From assembly GCF_905475465.1 (NCBI RefSeq), contig NC_062259.1:568501-632500 (forward strand): DNA of 64,000 nt, written 5' to 3'. A program made the position numbers and the translations under genes. A model generated the notes under the pieces. That model had not been told where the DNA came from and searched no databases. It worked only from the letters and a program-made list of their open reading frames with translations. Shown one piece after another: positions 31,390-47,000 of this stretch (the first letter of the stretch is position 1; each line of letters begins with the position of its first letter). The stretch is from Pieris napi. Its lineage: Eukaryota; Arthropoda; Insecta; Lepidoptera; Pieridae.

Positions 31390-34300
31390 GTAAGTGGTTA
31401 TTGTTATGTGTCCGAGGTTAGGGTGCTGCGCCCTACCAGGCCTCTTCAAAGTCTTAAAACCCCTTCCCGACAAAAAAGGCCCGTAGGAGGCCCCGACACA
31501 AATTAAAAGCCGCGCTGCCGATTTTAATAAAAATCAGATAAGGGTAAAAAACCGCCTTCACCGGTGAAGGCGTGGAAATTTACTTAGTACTTCGCTCACT
31601 CCGGTGAGTTTCCGTCCTGCCCTTCAGGCCATTGACCACCCCGCGACGGCCCAAGCCGAGGTCTGAGTCTCGCAGGAGACGCCCTTGCGCTAGTAGGGCT
31701 TATAAAATGGCTTATCTATTTAATGTGGCTTGAAAATGCGCCCATTCCGGCCGAGCTATGCTCGCCAAAACAGCCCGAACTGAGCTGTAAAGGCCCTTAC
31801 AGCCAACAGCGAGGTTACATTAGAAAAAAAACTAAAAAGAGCCTGGTTCTTGGTTGTGAATAAATAAATCCTTGCAAGGGTGTACAGGACGGTACCACAG
31901 GGGCTAATAGACCTTGATTAAAAATTACCGACACTAAATGACCGCCATTGAGTTTCATACATAAATAGATTTTGTGGTCATTCGTGCGTGTCTCAAGGTC
32001 GTGAGGTGTGGTCACAGTAAGAGTAGCTACAATATATATGTTTCTATATATCTTTAAATAGGCAGTGTATATGTAGAGGGTTATATATGGCCTATTCTTC
32101 TGGGCTGTGAGGCTTGGACAATTTAACATACCCGCTGGCGCTTAGAAGCATTTGATATGTGCTATCGTTGCATGCTTTGGATAGGCTATATCCAGAAGGT
32201 CCCTAACGAGAAGGTTCTATAAATAATAGATGAAAGATGCAAACTGAAGTCAAGAAAGATCATTGTTTTTTTCATATAACTGTCAAAATTCATGGCGCAA
32301 TTATTTTTAGGGTTAGTTTAATCGCTCTGAACGCTGTCAATAACGTCATACATATGTCAACGACCTATCATTGATTACAAGCGTTGAGCGCTTTCGTAAA
32401 AACAGCTAGATCCGTGTTTCCCAACGTGATTTGATTATTAAGATGACTATTCGAAAATTTATTGAAATTATTTGGAGTTTGTATTTCAGGTTTTCATTTA
32501 GAAAATTTACGTACTATGTTTGGTTAACAATTAAAATCTAATTCCTAAAATCTATCTATTTAAGTTTTAAAATTTTTAATATTAAAAAAATATTTGTTCA
32601 GCTCAATTCAACGAATAAGTATCGCAATACAGCGAGGAAATGGTGCCAGCGTTAAAGGTACACTGTCATAGGGACCAAACTTTTTAAATTTGTTTTAATT
32701 TTCTTTTTATTAATTTTTAATTTATATTAATCTTACTATGTAACTAAAAAATTGTAAAGCTATCTTTGTAGTCGAATTTAACTGAAGGGTTAAAAAAAAC
32801 TATATTACAATGGGGCACGGCACTAAGGTTTGGAAACCTAAGATCCTAATCTAGCGCTTTTAAATGGATTTAGATAATTTCAACATTTACAATAAATAAA
32901 GACCACCATTAGAACCCTACTATGATAAACATAGGCTATATATTAAAAAAAGTTAGGGTATGAAATTAAGTGAAAAGTGAAAGAAAGTGTAAAGATTAAA
33001 GAAAAGACCAATAAAAGTTCCTATATACAACCAATATGCTGTGGAAACGATTGACAATAGAGCAATGTACTACAGTTTTATAGAAGACGTCAATATCTAC
33101 AATAAAGTCGACCAAGGAAATTAAATAACGCAGGTGTAATCTAAGAAAAAGACCTATAAAGATAAACTTAGGCAACCTTTAAAAAAAAGCAATGGCGCTA
33201 CAACCTTTTAGGTCTGGGCCTCTTAGGTATCAGTTGTACCTGATTGGGTCTAACGCTAATATTACGATTTCCTTCGTGCGACTGTTAAGCTACTGTAAGT
33301 CAAAGGTAGGTGATCAGCCTTCCGAGGCACGTGGGTCTAATGCCAGTAATACGATGCGAGCGAGTGTTAAACTTAGAGAACAGTGAACAGCCGGGGTTCT
33401 ACGACCTCAGGGAAGGTTGTAGCCACTGACTCAGTCACAGATCAAAGTCCATACTCGGTGAAATTAGAAGCACTTTCACTACTTTCATTTTCCTGTAATG
33501 TATATTTGTATGTTGGTTTACGAGATTTGGTATTGGCCGAAGACCTTTTGTATAGATGTAGTACCACCAATTCCTGGTGCCTTCGAACTGGAACCTAACA
33601 ATTATAGAACAGGGTACAGGCTGGAGGCCCACCTGATGTTGATATATGACCAGTATATATTTGTATGTACGAATAGAGTATCAGTGGTTACTTGGTCTTG
33701 GCTGTAGAATTCTTGTATGACCGTTGCCGAGAGCAACTGGAACCCAACAGGAAAATCACCTGATGCTAAGTGATAAGTGGCCTTGGACAATATGAATGCC
33801 AGAAGGCTCCCAAGGGTTGGCAGGTTCATTCACGTCGCTGTATGGGTTCTATTTTGTGGTCATTTACCATCTATTTTCCTCGAATTAAAATTTTCACTTA
33901 TAGTCACCCCGATCACCTTCTGGTGTTGAAAGTGAATGGTTCCCTGGACAGGTAACGTGTCCATACTAAGACGGTTACGGGTCATTAGGACACTTTGTAA
34001 CCAACGGATACTGTTTGGACAAGTAATAGAGATCCAGAAAATTGGACCACAGACCTCGAGGTAAATCGCTGGACCGATCAAGTACAGGCTCTTCAGGCTC
34101 AGGCTCCATTTCACAAATCATGATGTTTTTATTATGTTCTATGGGGTTAAAAAGACACCACATTATTGCATGGTACACCATTGCCGAGTGATGAAAATAG
34201 GTTCCAGCTGGTTTAAGGTGGAGCCGTGAGTTTCAGTGAGAAACTGTTGAACACTTCAAATTATAGAGAGGAGGGAAGCCCGGACCTCAAATTATCGTAT

Positions 34301-37300
34301 GTTGGCGAGCAATTAAATCAGTGACGCTACAATCTTTTTAGGTCTGGGCCTCAGATTTCTAAATCTCTTCATAATGTGTCTTATAGGCAAGTAGGTGATT
34401 AACCTCCTGTGCCTGACACACGCCGTCGACTTTTTGTGTCTAAGGCACGATTCTTCACGATTTTTTCCTTCGTACGAGCGAATGTTAAATGCCCACATAG
34501 AAAGTCCTCAGGAACAGAGTCGCACGCTGAAGTCACTAGGCCAGCACTGCTCATAGCATAAGACAACAATAATCAAAATCAGTTAATAAAAATCAATCAA
34601 CATTGATATTTATTAACACTACGTTGCATACAGAAATTTAATACAATTGACATAATTAAATGAAAAGAAGGGCAACTGGCGGCCTTTTATCGCTTTCGAG
34701 TGATCTCTTCCAGGCAACCAATGTGAGAAAAAAATTAGATTTGGTAAGCTTAAAGAAAAGTTACATAAGACATATTTATTAAGACAAAACTAATGGAACA
34801 AACAAACAAATTAAAACATATGTAAACAGCGAGTACAAAAGTTACAATATGGATATGCTTGTACAGTAGAGATTTAAAGAAAAATAGAGAAGGAAGAAGT
34901 GAATTTCTTAGCCTCAAGCCTTAAAGCATTCGCCAAGGATGAGTTATTTTTAAGGGACCCGAAAAAATTCGAAGTCAAATTCATTTATTTATTTAAGGAA
35001 CACGATGGACACTTATGAACTTCAATAAAGAAATACATCATAATAATAATTTATTGCAAGATTATGGTACAAAAATGTGTAAGGTGGTATAATCGTAAGT
35101 TCGATATTCCACACATAATGGCGCGCAAATTTGTCTTTTAAAATAAAGTAATTTTAAATTTTACATTATTACTCATATGAATTGATCAATTTTTATATTA
35201 TTTGTATCTTACATATATCATACGTTATTAAAGTTATATGATCTACACAGTGTCTCACGCAAATAATCATTAATTGAATAATATTTTTTTTCCAATAGTC
35301 GATTTTAAAGACTCTAATCGGAAGATCTTTTAATTTTTTTTGGTAAATTATTGTAAACCATAATGGCCATACAAAAAGTGTTTTTCCTAAACATAATAAA
35401 TGCTTCTAATTTTACATTTACTGCCAGTTCTCAAATCAAGGGCTTCTGGCATTGAGAGTGTCCATGGACCGCATCCATAACCTAAGTCTGCCCATTTGCA
35501 AGTCCTATAATTTACAGATACTCCTGACCACATATATATTATACATGTCACAGTCCACTGGTTAGCAATCTAACACATATACCGTAAAAATAGCTAATAA
35601 ATTTCCTATCAAGAAATACCACGTCTAACGGAATTAACTGTACACACCGCGCCCATTCAATAGACTGGAAAAAACTAGAAAACCTGATGTGTTAAATTAA
35701 ACATTGGAAGCTTAACAGTCTTTAGTAATGATTGGAAACACGAAATACTTTCGTTAATTAAGCAAGTACAATAGACACTCGAATTTGAATCATTGGATTT
35801 TTGTTACTTACTCGTGAATGGGTGCTACGTGTCGTACTTGAATTCGTGTATGCGGTGATGTTAGTTGTTTCGACTATTTGCGTGCTCCTATTTCACCGTG
35901 TCTCCTGCTGATAGAGGACAAATCTCTATTTTTTTTATTTTATTATTATTTGTTACTTAAGATGTCAAGTGGAACATGGTGTAATGGTTGCAGCTTAGCC
36001 TTACAAACATTATGTAAAATAAAAAACTTGGCGATTAAAAAGAGTGGCGGACAGATTATTGCCAGTTCTTCTCTTCCGTTCTACGCCCTTGATTTGAGAA
36101 CTGGCAGTAAATGTAAAATTAGAAGCATTTAATATGTATTTATTTTCCATGTTCATAATTTTACATTGTGTTATTTATATGAATAAATGATTTTGATTTG
36201 ATGTATGGTATCTCTAAGGCAGTTAAAGATTTTGAAGGAGTAGATTTTTCTGAGAGCCTCAGTCCCTCGGACCCTCAAAATAAATCACTGGCAATTCAAC
36301 CTTTTTTCGGTCTGGGCCTCAGATTTCTCTATCATTCATGATTTGTCAATCTAATAGACAAGTAGGTGATCAGTATCCAGTATCTGACACACGCCGTCGT
36401 GTTGGGTCTAAGGCACGATTCCTCGCGATGTTTTCCTTCGTACGAGCGAGTGTTACACAAAGAAAGACAGTCCACTGGTGCACAGCCGGGGTTCTACGAC
36501 TTCAGGGACGAGAGTCGCACGCTAAAGCCACAAGGCCAACACTGTTCACCTCACGTAGACCCTCCAGCTGCCCTCTTAAAAAAGAGATTGGCGTTTGTAA
36601 CACCAGCAGAAGGGTGCCGCTATCCCAAGCGCAGTTAAACCAACGTTATGTCACGGAACAATTACCGCTAGCCAATTAGATTCCCAGTAATTGTTACGGA
36701 AGCGATGAGAGAATTCCGCTGTATTGTGCCAGTTAGCGTGGAAACTCCACGATTATTGCACTCTTGAACCAGCCTTGGACCTTAATCTAGCCTAGCTTAA
36801 GTTAAATTAATTTTTAATTAATTAAAAAAATAAATTTCTCCAGTGGCATCTCGAAAAAAAAAGTTACCAACACACGAAACCAGGCTAGTGAATCAAGATG
36901 TTGTCATTGGAGAATGCCGAATGCCCCAACCTTTTATCAAAATTTAAATTTCGTGTACCCTCTAGATAGGTAGGGACCCCAGGTATCCCAGCATTCCATT
37001 TGTCCCTCCTTTCCGGAGAACGCGTTTCTGTTAAAACTCACCGATGTCCAGATTGGGCATTCTAATAAAGCAGCCCGGTCTGGAAATTCACACGTAAGAA
37101 TTGATTTCCATATGCTATGCACTAAAAAATGTATTTATTTTTCTTGTACCAATGCATCAGTGTTTGAGCGTTGGCAACGATTTATAAATAAAAATATGCA
37201 TATATATATATAAAACTAAACGCACGCGTAAATATTTGACATTATTCTACATAAAAATCAAACACGTCAAAGACTCTTGGGCCGTGGGGCTCAAGTGCTA

Positions 37301-38029
37301 ATTAAAGGTTTAATTTGGCGCTTGGTAGGTGAACCCATAGCTGTTGCTTTCCTTGCTCAACGAATAAGTATCGCAATAAAGGAAATGTCATATTAATGGT
37401 ACACTGCGACATTTTCTATTTATTATTTTTTAATTATTATTACTATGTAGGTTAAGAAAATGGAAAATACTGTATATTTGTTGGAAATAAATGAATTATT
37501 TCGTTTCATGTATTATATAACCAAGCTTAGAAAACTTCATGACGGGGGTCTGAGGAAACTGCGACTTTCACCAAACAAACAGTTAACATGATCAGTCAGT
37601 CGTAAAGATGCAAGTTGGCAAACACGCGATTATAGAAATATCTTATATGATAAAATACTGCGTTAGGCTTCAATTCTCTTCTTGATCTTGCTAAAATCAT
37701 ACTATTTGTGTTCAGTTTAATGATAGGTTTAGGATGTTGATAGGGCTCCCTGGCTAATGGAGTGCGTCTTGCTTTGACGGCACGATGCGCGTGGGGTAGA
37801 GTCTAATCGAAATAAATAAATAAATATATTTATTATCCAAATGCTGTGGGGCGATTGTATAAGAAGAACGATTTGGTTTGAAGAAGTTTATTCTTATTAA
37901 AAACATGTCACTTACATGAGTAAAACAAAAGTCCATGGGCGGCGGTATAATATATCAGTAGTATGGATTCCCGGGCACTGCCTCACCCACTGCTTCGGTA
38001 AAAAAAGCTGTTTCGGAGGCAGCGCCCGC

Positions 38030-38070
<41 letters not shown>

Positions 38071-41000
38071 GTACTCTAACCCCACTAAACAGGACGTGCG
38101 GAGTCGAATGCACTCACTCCTGAACTGATAGCTCTAACCGTTCCAGAGATAGCTTTCCCAAAACCTTGCTAATTACTTACTAATCACCACCTTATCAGTT
38201 ACTATTTCCTGCACGAAATCCCCACTCATTATCTAATTACTTAATGACTCAGTACGAATGCATCGTTATCTACTTTCCTACATTCACTAACCCGATCTAT
38301 GGCTCTAAAAGAAAAATAGAATAATATAATATAATAAACTATATCTAACCTAACCTTACCTACGGGTCTAAGCAAACAACAATAAATATACCTACATTAA
38401 CACCATTATCTATAATAAAATTAGATGTAAGGGTTACATATTTAAATAAAACATTTTTATTCCAGGTATTATTCTTTTATTTATATGTCCATTATATTTC
38501 TATACAAATTTACTAGCACCGTATCATTGTTCTCTGAGTCACACGTAAAATTTCTAAGGAAGTCTTCTAATCTCATCCCCCTGAACTTGTAATATATGTA
38601 TACCAAACAGTACTCTCCGCACACCGCCGACAGGTAATCCTGAACCGTAAGGTTATTGTATCTCCACATGCAACAATTCCTCCTTAAAAATCCTTCTATT
38701 GCTTCAATAGGTTTACGTCCAAACGAATCAAAGTATTCCCCAACTCTTTCGACGTTTATATGAATAGCCACCCAATGAGACCCCGGCTGTGAATCAGGGT
38801 CAAGATTGCATATGATAAGTGCTGGCACCTGAGCATACATCGGCAATCGATTTGAAGGATATACGTTGCTCTGGAGGCTGGGATGTATTCTACGAAGACT
38901 CATTTGCACTTCTAGTGTGTTCATACTTTAATACGCGTTTACTCCCCTACTCTTTCACTCTTTTACTGACTACATTTATTACTATCAATTCATATTTATA
39001 CCAATGTATTTAAACACACATAATATGATCTCAACATAAGTAATGAGTCTCTTTGTAAAAAAAGTAATGAAGGTAAATAAAAACCATGTCATATTCGATT
39101 ACATTATATTTTATTATTCTTAATATCATAATAATTACATAAGTGATTGCTTAACTACTATAATCCACACATACATTTCTGTTCTTATCTATTTCTATAA
39201 TATTTGAAAACTCTGCGTAAACTACACAGTTAATTGTTTCAGTCAATGCGCTCTCGAATCTTACTTCCATTCTTACACTACCATGGCGTACAAGATTCCA
39301 ATGCACATTAGAGTTAGCCGACAAGTCAGGTGTTAAATCAAAAGCTAGTAAACAGTATCCATTTGAATATTGTTCCCTCGATATTCCATTACCTTCGTTA
39401 AGAAAATGTATACCGGTGCCTGAGTACAGGGTGTGGTATGCGCTAGTAAATACATCGTTTGGAAATGATGGTTGTAACGATTTTGAAGGTATCTGTTGAC
39501 CATCTATATATAGGCTAAATGAGCAAATACCAAAATTTTCAAAGTTGAAAGGATTTTTAACATAACTACCGTTGAATGCTGTATTATTCACAAAACCTAT
39601 AATACATCTCTTAGGAACCTGTCCTAAAAATATATTGTCCAGTGTTTTACCCTGCACACCAGCTGGTATGGTCAGGACTTTCACTTCACCTCTTGTAATA
39701 GGATATTTAGCCGTAGTAGTGGCAAGAACCTTTTGATGAGCTATTAGTATTGATGGATTAATTTTTGCTCTGCGTATTATTAAAGTTGCATCTGTTATAC
39801 AGACTTTGTACTTATTATCTGCATTCTGTGACATGAGGTTAAATGTTTCTCTCGATCTAACTAATTTTATAGATAATTCGACCCCGTTCATGAGGAATTT
39901 ATCTTGATTGAATATATCCCCATGTAAATGCCCAATCATTTCAACATCCTTTCCATCCTTTGAAAGTTGTTGTCTTTTGTAAAAGCCCTTGTTTGCCTCA
40001 TTAGTTTCATTCATTTTACCAGCTGTATCCTCGTACCACAAACCACATGTCAAATGTGATTGTTTGGCGGATGATGAATAATTTAATAGAGTTTCTATGA
40101 AAGCGCGATATGCATAAGTATTATTTGGGGGTGACACAAGTTTTTGGTTTAGGTAAACATCCAATTGGTTAAATAAAGAATGTAACCAATTATTGACTGG
40201 TGCCACTACATTAGCTGCATTAACTGCAGAACCGTCTTGATTTTTAATTTGAGCCTTGAGATGGAGTAGTGTATGCGAAAGGTCTATGTAGTCATCTCCT
40301 GTACCAGGTACTTGGAATTCGATAGGTCCATCATCACTTAATGAAGAAATTGGTTTGTAATGTATCCAGTGTCCATATTCGATACTTGTTTGTGTGGAAG
40401 GAAGAGCAAACAGATCCAATTCAGATTTAACGCACTCACATGAATGATTATGAATAAATGACATTATGATTAGTTTGAAAATATATCCTTGGAAATATTA
40501 ATATTTTTGTTCCTTGTTTTCTTTGAAGCGCCTTTCACTTTGAGGGGTGAAACTCGAATGAGCTCATTACAATATTTTCGTCTCTTATTAACACCCGATC
40601 CAGTCATAAGTTTATCAATTTTGGTATCAACTTTGTGTTTAAGGTTAGAACTAGCCTCTTTCAATCGATTTTTAATGGATTCTTTAATAGGACGACTAGC
40701 TACAACATCTGACAAAAGCCCAATACCGCTGTTAAGTGCTTCTTTTCCAATCACCTTAGCACCACTAGTGAGTAAAGGTAGCACACTTCGAAATAACCCC
40801 CCAAGAAAACTTCCGATACCATGACCACGTTGATGTAAGGCTCCTTTGTAGATTACATTTATACCAGACCCAGCTTGTTGCGAATAATAATGTTCATAAG
40901 GACATATAAAAGTTTCTTGAGGTGTATACATTTTAAAAAGGAAATATAGATTATATTTTTTTAAAATGAAGTTTCACACACGATGTACCGAATTGAAATG

Positions 41001-44000
41001 GTACCGCATTTCCCGTGGTTGTTCTTATATCTATCTCAATAACATCAAATTCTCTTCTCATTACCGGTAAATAATGTGGTGGTGAAAATATATGCATTTT
41101 ATTTGAACCATATATGTATTTAGCAGGATCTAAGGGTATAATTCTCAATAGGGGTGTCATGACATCACCAACAATTTGTGGTTCTATAATATCGCAATAC
41201 ACAAATAATTGTGATGGTAACCCCAAATGGAGATTAGCAGGGCGTTTACCGATATTATGATTTACTAAATTGGTATCTGGCTCAAATCCAAGTTGAAAGC
41301 TCAAATTAGGTGATAGAGATAGTGAAATTATTGATGGATCCTTTACTGCAACAGAGACAAACTTTGACACGGTGTCCTGACGAAAACTAACTTTCTCTTT
41401 CGAATTTAAAGCAATAAGAATATTTTGTATATTATCATAGTTGGTGGCTGGTATATGGTTCTTATACATTAGTGTGGTCTCTTCATTATTGATGGTAGTT
41501 TTTTTACTTATGTATATGATATTTTCATGTTCTTGCACGGAGAACATAGTAGAGGGATATTGAAACTCAACTATACCTACCATCCATTCTCCTTCTAATG
41601 TTATGGCTTTAGGTAGTTTTGTAGAAAAATTTGATGTCATATTTCCCGGGAAATATTGTGTGGAACTATTGCTGAGTAAAGTTAAATAGAAACTTTCCTT
41701 CATTGTAGATTTTTAATATTCGACAGTAAGACCCAAGAATTAAATTTGTTAGGATATCCTTTCCATTTAACTAATACTTCCTTTCTAATACCGCTTTTAC
41801 GTGATCTGATGATTTTATCAATTTTATATTCGGAAGTGGGGGAAAAAGTTATTTTTTGTAATTCTTTTTCATAAAAAGTTCCTGTTATTGATTCATTTTC
41901 TAAGTCGTTTAAAGTGTATACAACCCACGGGGAACGATCTATAATCGAAGTAATGATAAAAATTTCATTACTCCAATTACTTTCATAACCTTTTTGAAAA
42001 ACATGTTTGTATTTTGTAATTCTTACATAGTCACCAACGTTAAACTTAGGTACTTTGTTTAAACTTGAAATATAAGTCTTTTCATCATAATATAAATTCC
42101 GCCAAACTTCCATAATGTTTTCCATTTTAACATCACATGGTCTCATCTTGATACTAGAGTGCACACTGTGATTATAAGAACTAACCAAATCTTGTAAAAT
42201 ATCTATATAGCGATAAGTATTCTTATGTGTAAAATAACGCCACATTTTCATTTTCAATGTTCTCTGAAATCGTTCTACTATACTTGCCTTTATATCTGGA
42301 TTATTTGTAGTGTAATAATTTATATTTTTACGTTTTAAATAAGTTTGGACATCCTTAGATACAAATTCCGTACCCTTATCTGATTGAATATGTCTAGGAA
42401 CAGTTTTAGCTTCATCAAAGATGCTAGTAAAACACGTTTTTATTGTGCATGAATCCTTCTTTTTCATTGCTCTAACATAAGCATACTTACTAAAGGCGTC
42501 AATAACACACAAAATATATTTATATCCATCATTATATTCTATGTAAGTTCTTAAATCACTTAAATCAGCTTGCCACAATTCATTAATATTTGATAAAATA
42601 TATTTATTACGTGGGAATTTTTTTATAACCGGTTTATGTAATGTATATGTTTCTTGAGACTGCAACCATTTTGAAACGTCACTTTTTGAGATTTTTCCAT
42701 TCATTGCCTTTGTTAACTTATTGACACTGCTGTAACCAGCTGGATGTGAAATATCATAATAGATGCGATGTAACTCTAATACGGGGTCCATTTCTCCCAA
42801 TCACTTTTGTTTCTCAATTTATTGATGTGTTTAGATTGTGTTGGAGTTGGGGAAACCTCAGTTTGTGATTCTTGAATCAATGTTTTATCTTTACTATTAA
42901 GGTCAGATATATATTTGATTCTTTTCAGATTACCAATGTATGTTAGCGGTGTATTTATATCATTTAAAAACTTGGCGAATATTTCCCAACCGATTGGATC
43001 AGATCTCTTCGAGGGTCGTAAGATGTCATTCACTAAATCTATAATATTACTCCCTGGTATTTCTTGTCCACTAATGAAAACTGTTCCATTTTTATTCCAT
43101 TGCAATTGATCTGTTTTATTTACTATTGTATCCATCAATAATTCACCCCTCCTCATATAAGTTTTAGGAATTAATTTTAATATTTCTTTTGGTTGTAACC
43201 CATATGCGATGTCTTCACCCGTTGGGAGTTGTTTAACATTTAGCATTTTTTCATTTTCACTAGTAGTTATATTATTGATGTTCCGGTTTTCATTAGTATT
43301 ATCATTTATTACCTTTTCAGTTATTGTTATTTCTTGAGGTTGACGTTCTTCCATGGAGTAATGTAAGTATCTTTGTAAAATTTGTAGATAAAGCGCCCAT
43401 TTTTCGCGATCATCCAATTTACTTGATATAATTTTTTCCATTTCTAAATCCAATCTACTTTGCGGTGTTGCTTTATTTTCATTCTGATGTTTAAGTTTAT
43501 CAATAAAGTCTTGCTCAACAAGAAGCATTTTTTTTGTGTTCATTGTGATTTATTAAAACAACTTACAAGGGTACTTAGAATTGTACCCAAAATTATGGGA
43601 AGAAAGGACCCTCCTTTTTGTATTAATATATTTTTCCTGTATTCAAAACTTTTTCCTTTACTGATCAGATTACGTAAGAGATTTTTAATTTTTTTTAATT
43701 TTGTTTTTGTATTCTCTTTTAAAGGTACTTTTCCTTGTAAAACATTGTGAATACATTCACATATACAGTTAATTTCTTGATTATTACAAGACTTCAGTAA
43801 TATCCTACGATGTTTGGGTTTTAATTTATGTAAAGCTGATAACAATTCCTTATGCGTTGTTATTCGTTGATACATGGTTCATTACTGACTTAGAGTGGCT
43901 GATTACAAAGATACTTATACCTTTTCATAGGAACATATATTGTACAAAAATTACTAGATTCAAATATTTTAGATTTTATGCGGCGAGCATCATCAGTGTT

Positions 44001-47000
44001 TTGTTTCAAATCAATCATTAAATAACCATGAGCTTCTTTAGTAGCATCGGTATATGAATCTTCAATAAACTTCGTGTCTTCCGGTGAAACTTGTCTAGCT
44101 AGAAATCGTATTTGAGTTTTGTCACGGGGATTTTTAAAATAAATAATATAACTTGAATTAAGTGAAATGTCGCGCTGTCCTCTTCCTTGATGAAATAAGT
44201 TTTGGGTTATGTAAAAAACACTCAAATTTCTATGGTGACTACCTTTTGTAAATATATCAACAACTCGACCATCAGATTCCCTCATTAAGTCATCTATTAT
44301 AATCAAATGTGGATTTTTACCATCAAACATATGCAATTCCGGTAGTCCTTGGTGGTAATTTACTCCAGGTATATTATATAGCGGCTGCATTTCATCATAA
44401 CACCATGTTATTTCTAAAAAAATCTCATTACATATACTACTTTTATGCTTAATGAAATTTGCAACAAAGTTAGATTTTCCACATCCACTAGGTCCTGCTA
44501 CGATGGCAGCAAAGGGATGAATAAAATGAATCATTATTTTTTGACTTCTGTCTTCTTCAGGGAAAGGAATAAAACTAAGTTGATATTTTAAAAACAATTT
44601 ATTTATATGAAATATACAAAAAATGTAAGTGTTATCATCAATCACAATATTAATGTACAGTACACGTTTATACATTATACATGTACAAAACAAATTTATT
44701 TTACATAAAAATATACAATTTGTTATATTTACAATACTTAATTACATACTATTGATTTGGTAATGACCTATAGGTAACGTATCGATTTTGTTTGGTAAAA
44801 TGTACCGCTTTGTGTCATTAAAAGATAAACACACCTTATTTATTTCCTGTGTAAAAATTGTATGTTTTAATGATCTAAACCGATACATTTTACAATGCTG
44901 TACGTTTTTATTAAACAAACATGACTTATAATTATCCAACGTTAATTTTTTAGTGACACATTTGTTAACACCCTTCGCCTTAGTAATAATTTTATCATCT
45001 ACCTGTAATGCATACATTTTTGATCGCAAACCCACAAATTCTGTAAAGATTTTACCACAATTTTCATCTTTGAAATAACCTAATTTTTTCTTATTTACTT
45101 GAGGAAAATTAAAAACATTGTTTGGATTATAATCTGATGTATCGAAATGTGTACAAATGTCTGGCTTTATATCATTATAAAAGTTACTAGTAAATATTTG
45201 ATAAATGAGACTGTCAGTATCTGTATACAGTAGTTTCAGATTTGAAGTAAATTTCTCTTTCATGTAATTATAGTGGAAATCATACATCAGCGTTTTAGAT
45301 ATATCTAATATACAAAATCCGAGATAAATAGGTTTATTATAAATTAATTTCATTTTGTTTAATTGAATTGCAACAAGACTATCAGAAAATATTGAAACAC
45401 TGTGAAAATGTGGTTGAGCAATTAGATCCCCAGCCCCCAATACTTTGCCCCTATTTTCCCAGTGGGTTAACAGTTTAACGTTAACTCGTTTCTCAATATT
45501 TTCCATAGTCTTACCAAAAACTGCGTTGTTCATGAGTTTATAGAAATCTTTCTCAAAATCAGAATTAGCTCGAGTTCTTAATTGTGTATTAAGGTCTATA
45601 TAGTTCTTTAACCATGGACTCTGCTTAAATTTTAATATTCTATAAACTTTTAATAATTTTAAACCCATTTTCAAACATTGAATTAAATTTCGATAATGAA
45701 TAATATATTTGGATTTATTTTTTAAGTTTGGAATCAATCTAATTTCCTTAGCGTCCCCAACTGGTATATTTTCTGGACAAAGAGGTAAATCTGAATGTTT
45801 ATCATGTAAATCCACCGGATACTCCAGATCTACCTCTAAGATAAAACCTATATCTGATGAACAACTAACATTAAAATCCGTATCAGCACTAACCCACTCA
45901 AAACCACCTGTAGGTAGATATTGTGACATTGCCCAACCATATAGATTATTGGCATCGAAATACATTAAGAATGACTCTTTATCTTTCGCATTATAGTCAG
46001 ACATGTAAACATTATTTGCTTTTGCATAGCGAGTGCTACATTGCGAAACACCACCACGAATTCCTGATTTAATAAAAGCAATCATATCTATATCAGAAAG
46101 TAATTCAATCTCTGTTTTAGTATGTTTTAACATAGCATCCCAACTTAATCCAGGTGCTGTATAGTAATGAGCCGGGTCTAAATCGTACGTTTTAATGCAA
46201 ACACGCCTAAAATTTTCAAAAATATCTGCTAACAATAAAACATCAGTTTTTAAATAAAGATTTGAATAATCCAACATATTTTTACAATTGAAATGATTCC
46301 AAACATCTTTAGCATGGTTGTAATCTTCATTAGAAATAATGGAATCTGTGAGACTACTGTAAAAGTGTGGAAGATCTGGAAGTTGATTGTAGTTTAATGT
46401 ATCAAAATCTTTAATAAATTCATATGGAAATACACCTTTTTTAGTCAGCCGTTTAAAGTCTTCTGAATTGGGAAAGCATTTTGATAATTCATTAAAATTA
46501 TTTTTTGTTAAATTTTTTGCTAAAGTATCTAAGCTACTGGGTAAAAATTTTAGGGAATCCACAAAACGTAAAGTTACATTACTGTTATTGATTTTAAGAA
46601 CCTTTGAAAATGATATGTATTTTTCTTTGTTTTGTGGGAGAACTTCTACCTGACCTTCATCAAAGTTTAAGGCATGTACGATAAAATGTGCATCATAATG
46701 GCTTAAATTGTGCAAGAAGACTGGTATAGTGTAAGGGACTCTAAATTTTTCTGAACAAACTTTATGTATGACCCCAACAAATTCCCCAGTAAACCAATCG
46801 TGGTAAATCATTGAATTCCCACACAAAATTTTATTACAAATATAACAATGAATAGATTTGCTAACTATATCTTGCTGAATTGGTGATATTTTATTAGCAA
46901 CTTTTTGGAAACCAATTTTTTTAACAATTGTTGTCAAATTATCTTTCAGGGTTTCCATAAATTTTAAAGCACAGTTTTCACCAGTATATGTTACATATTT

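Noticed and set aside
36338..36679. Plus-strand 113-codon frame
   Set aside because: Formed almost wholly by the SINE copy at 36284-36546.
38032..38066. Poly(A) run as a retrotransposition tail
   Set aside because: It has a matching poly(T) in the opposite terminal repeat, so it is part of the Polinton TIR.
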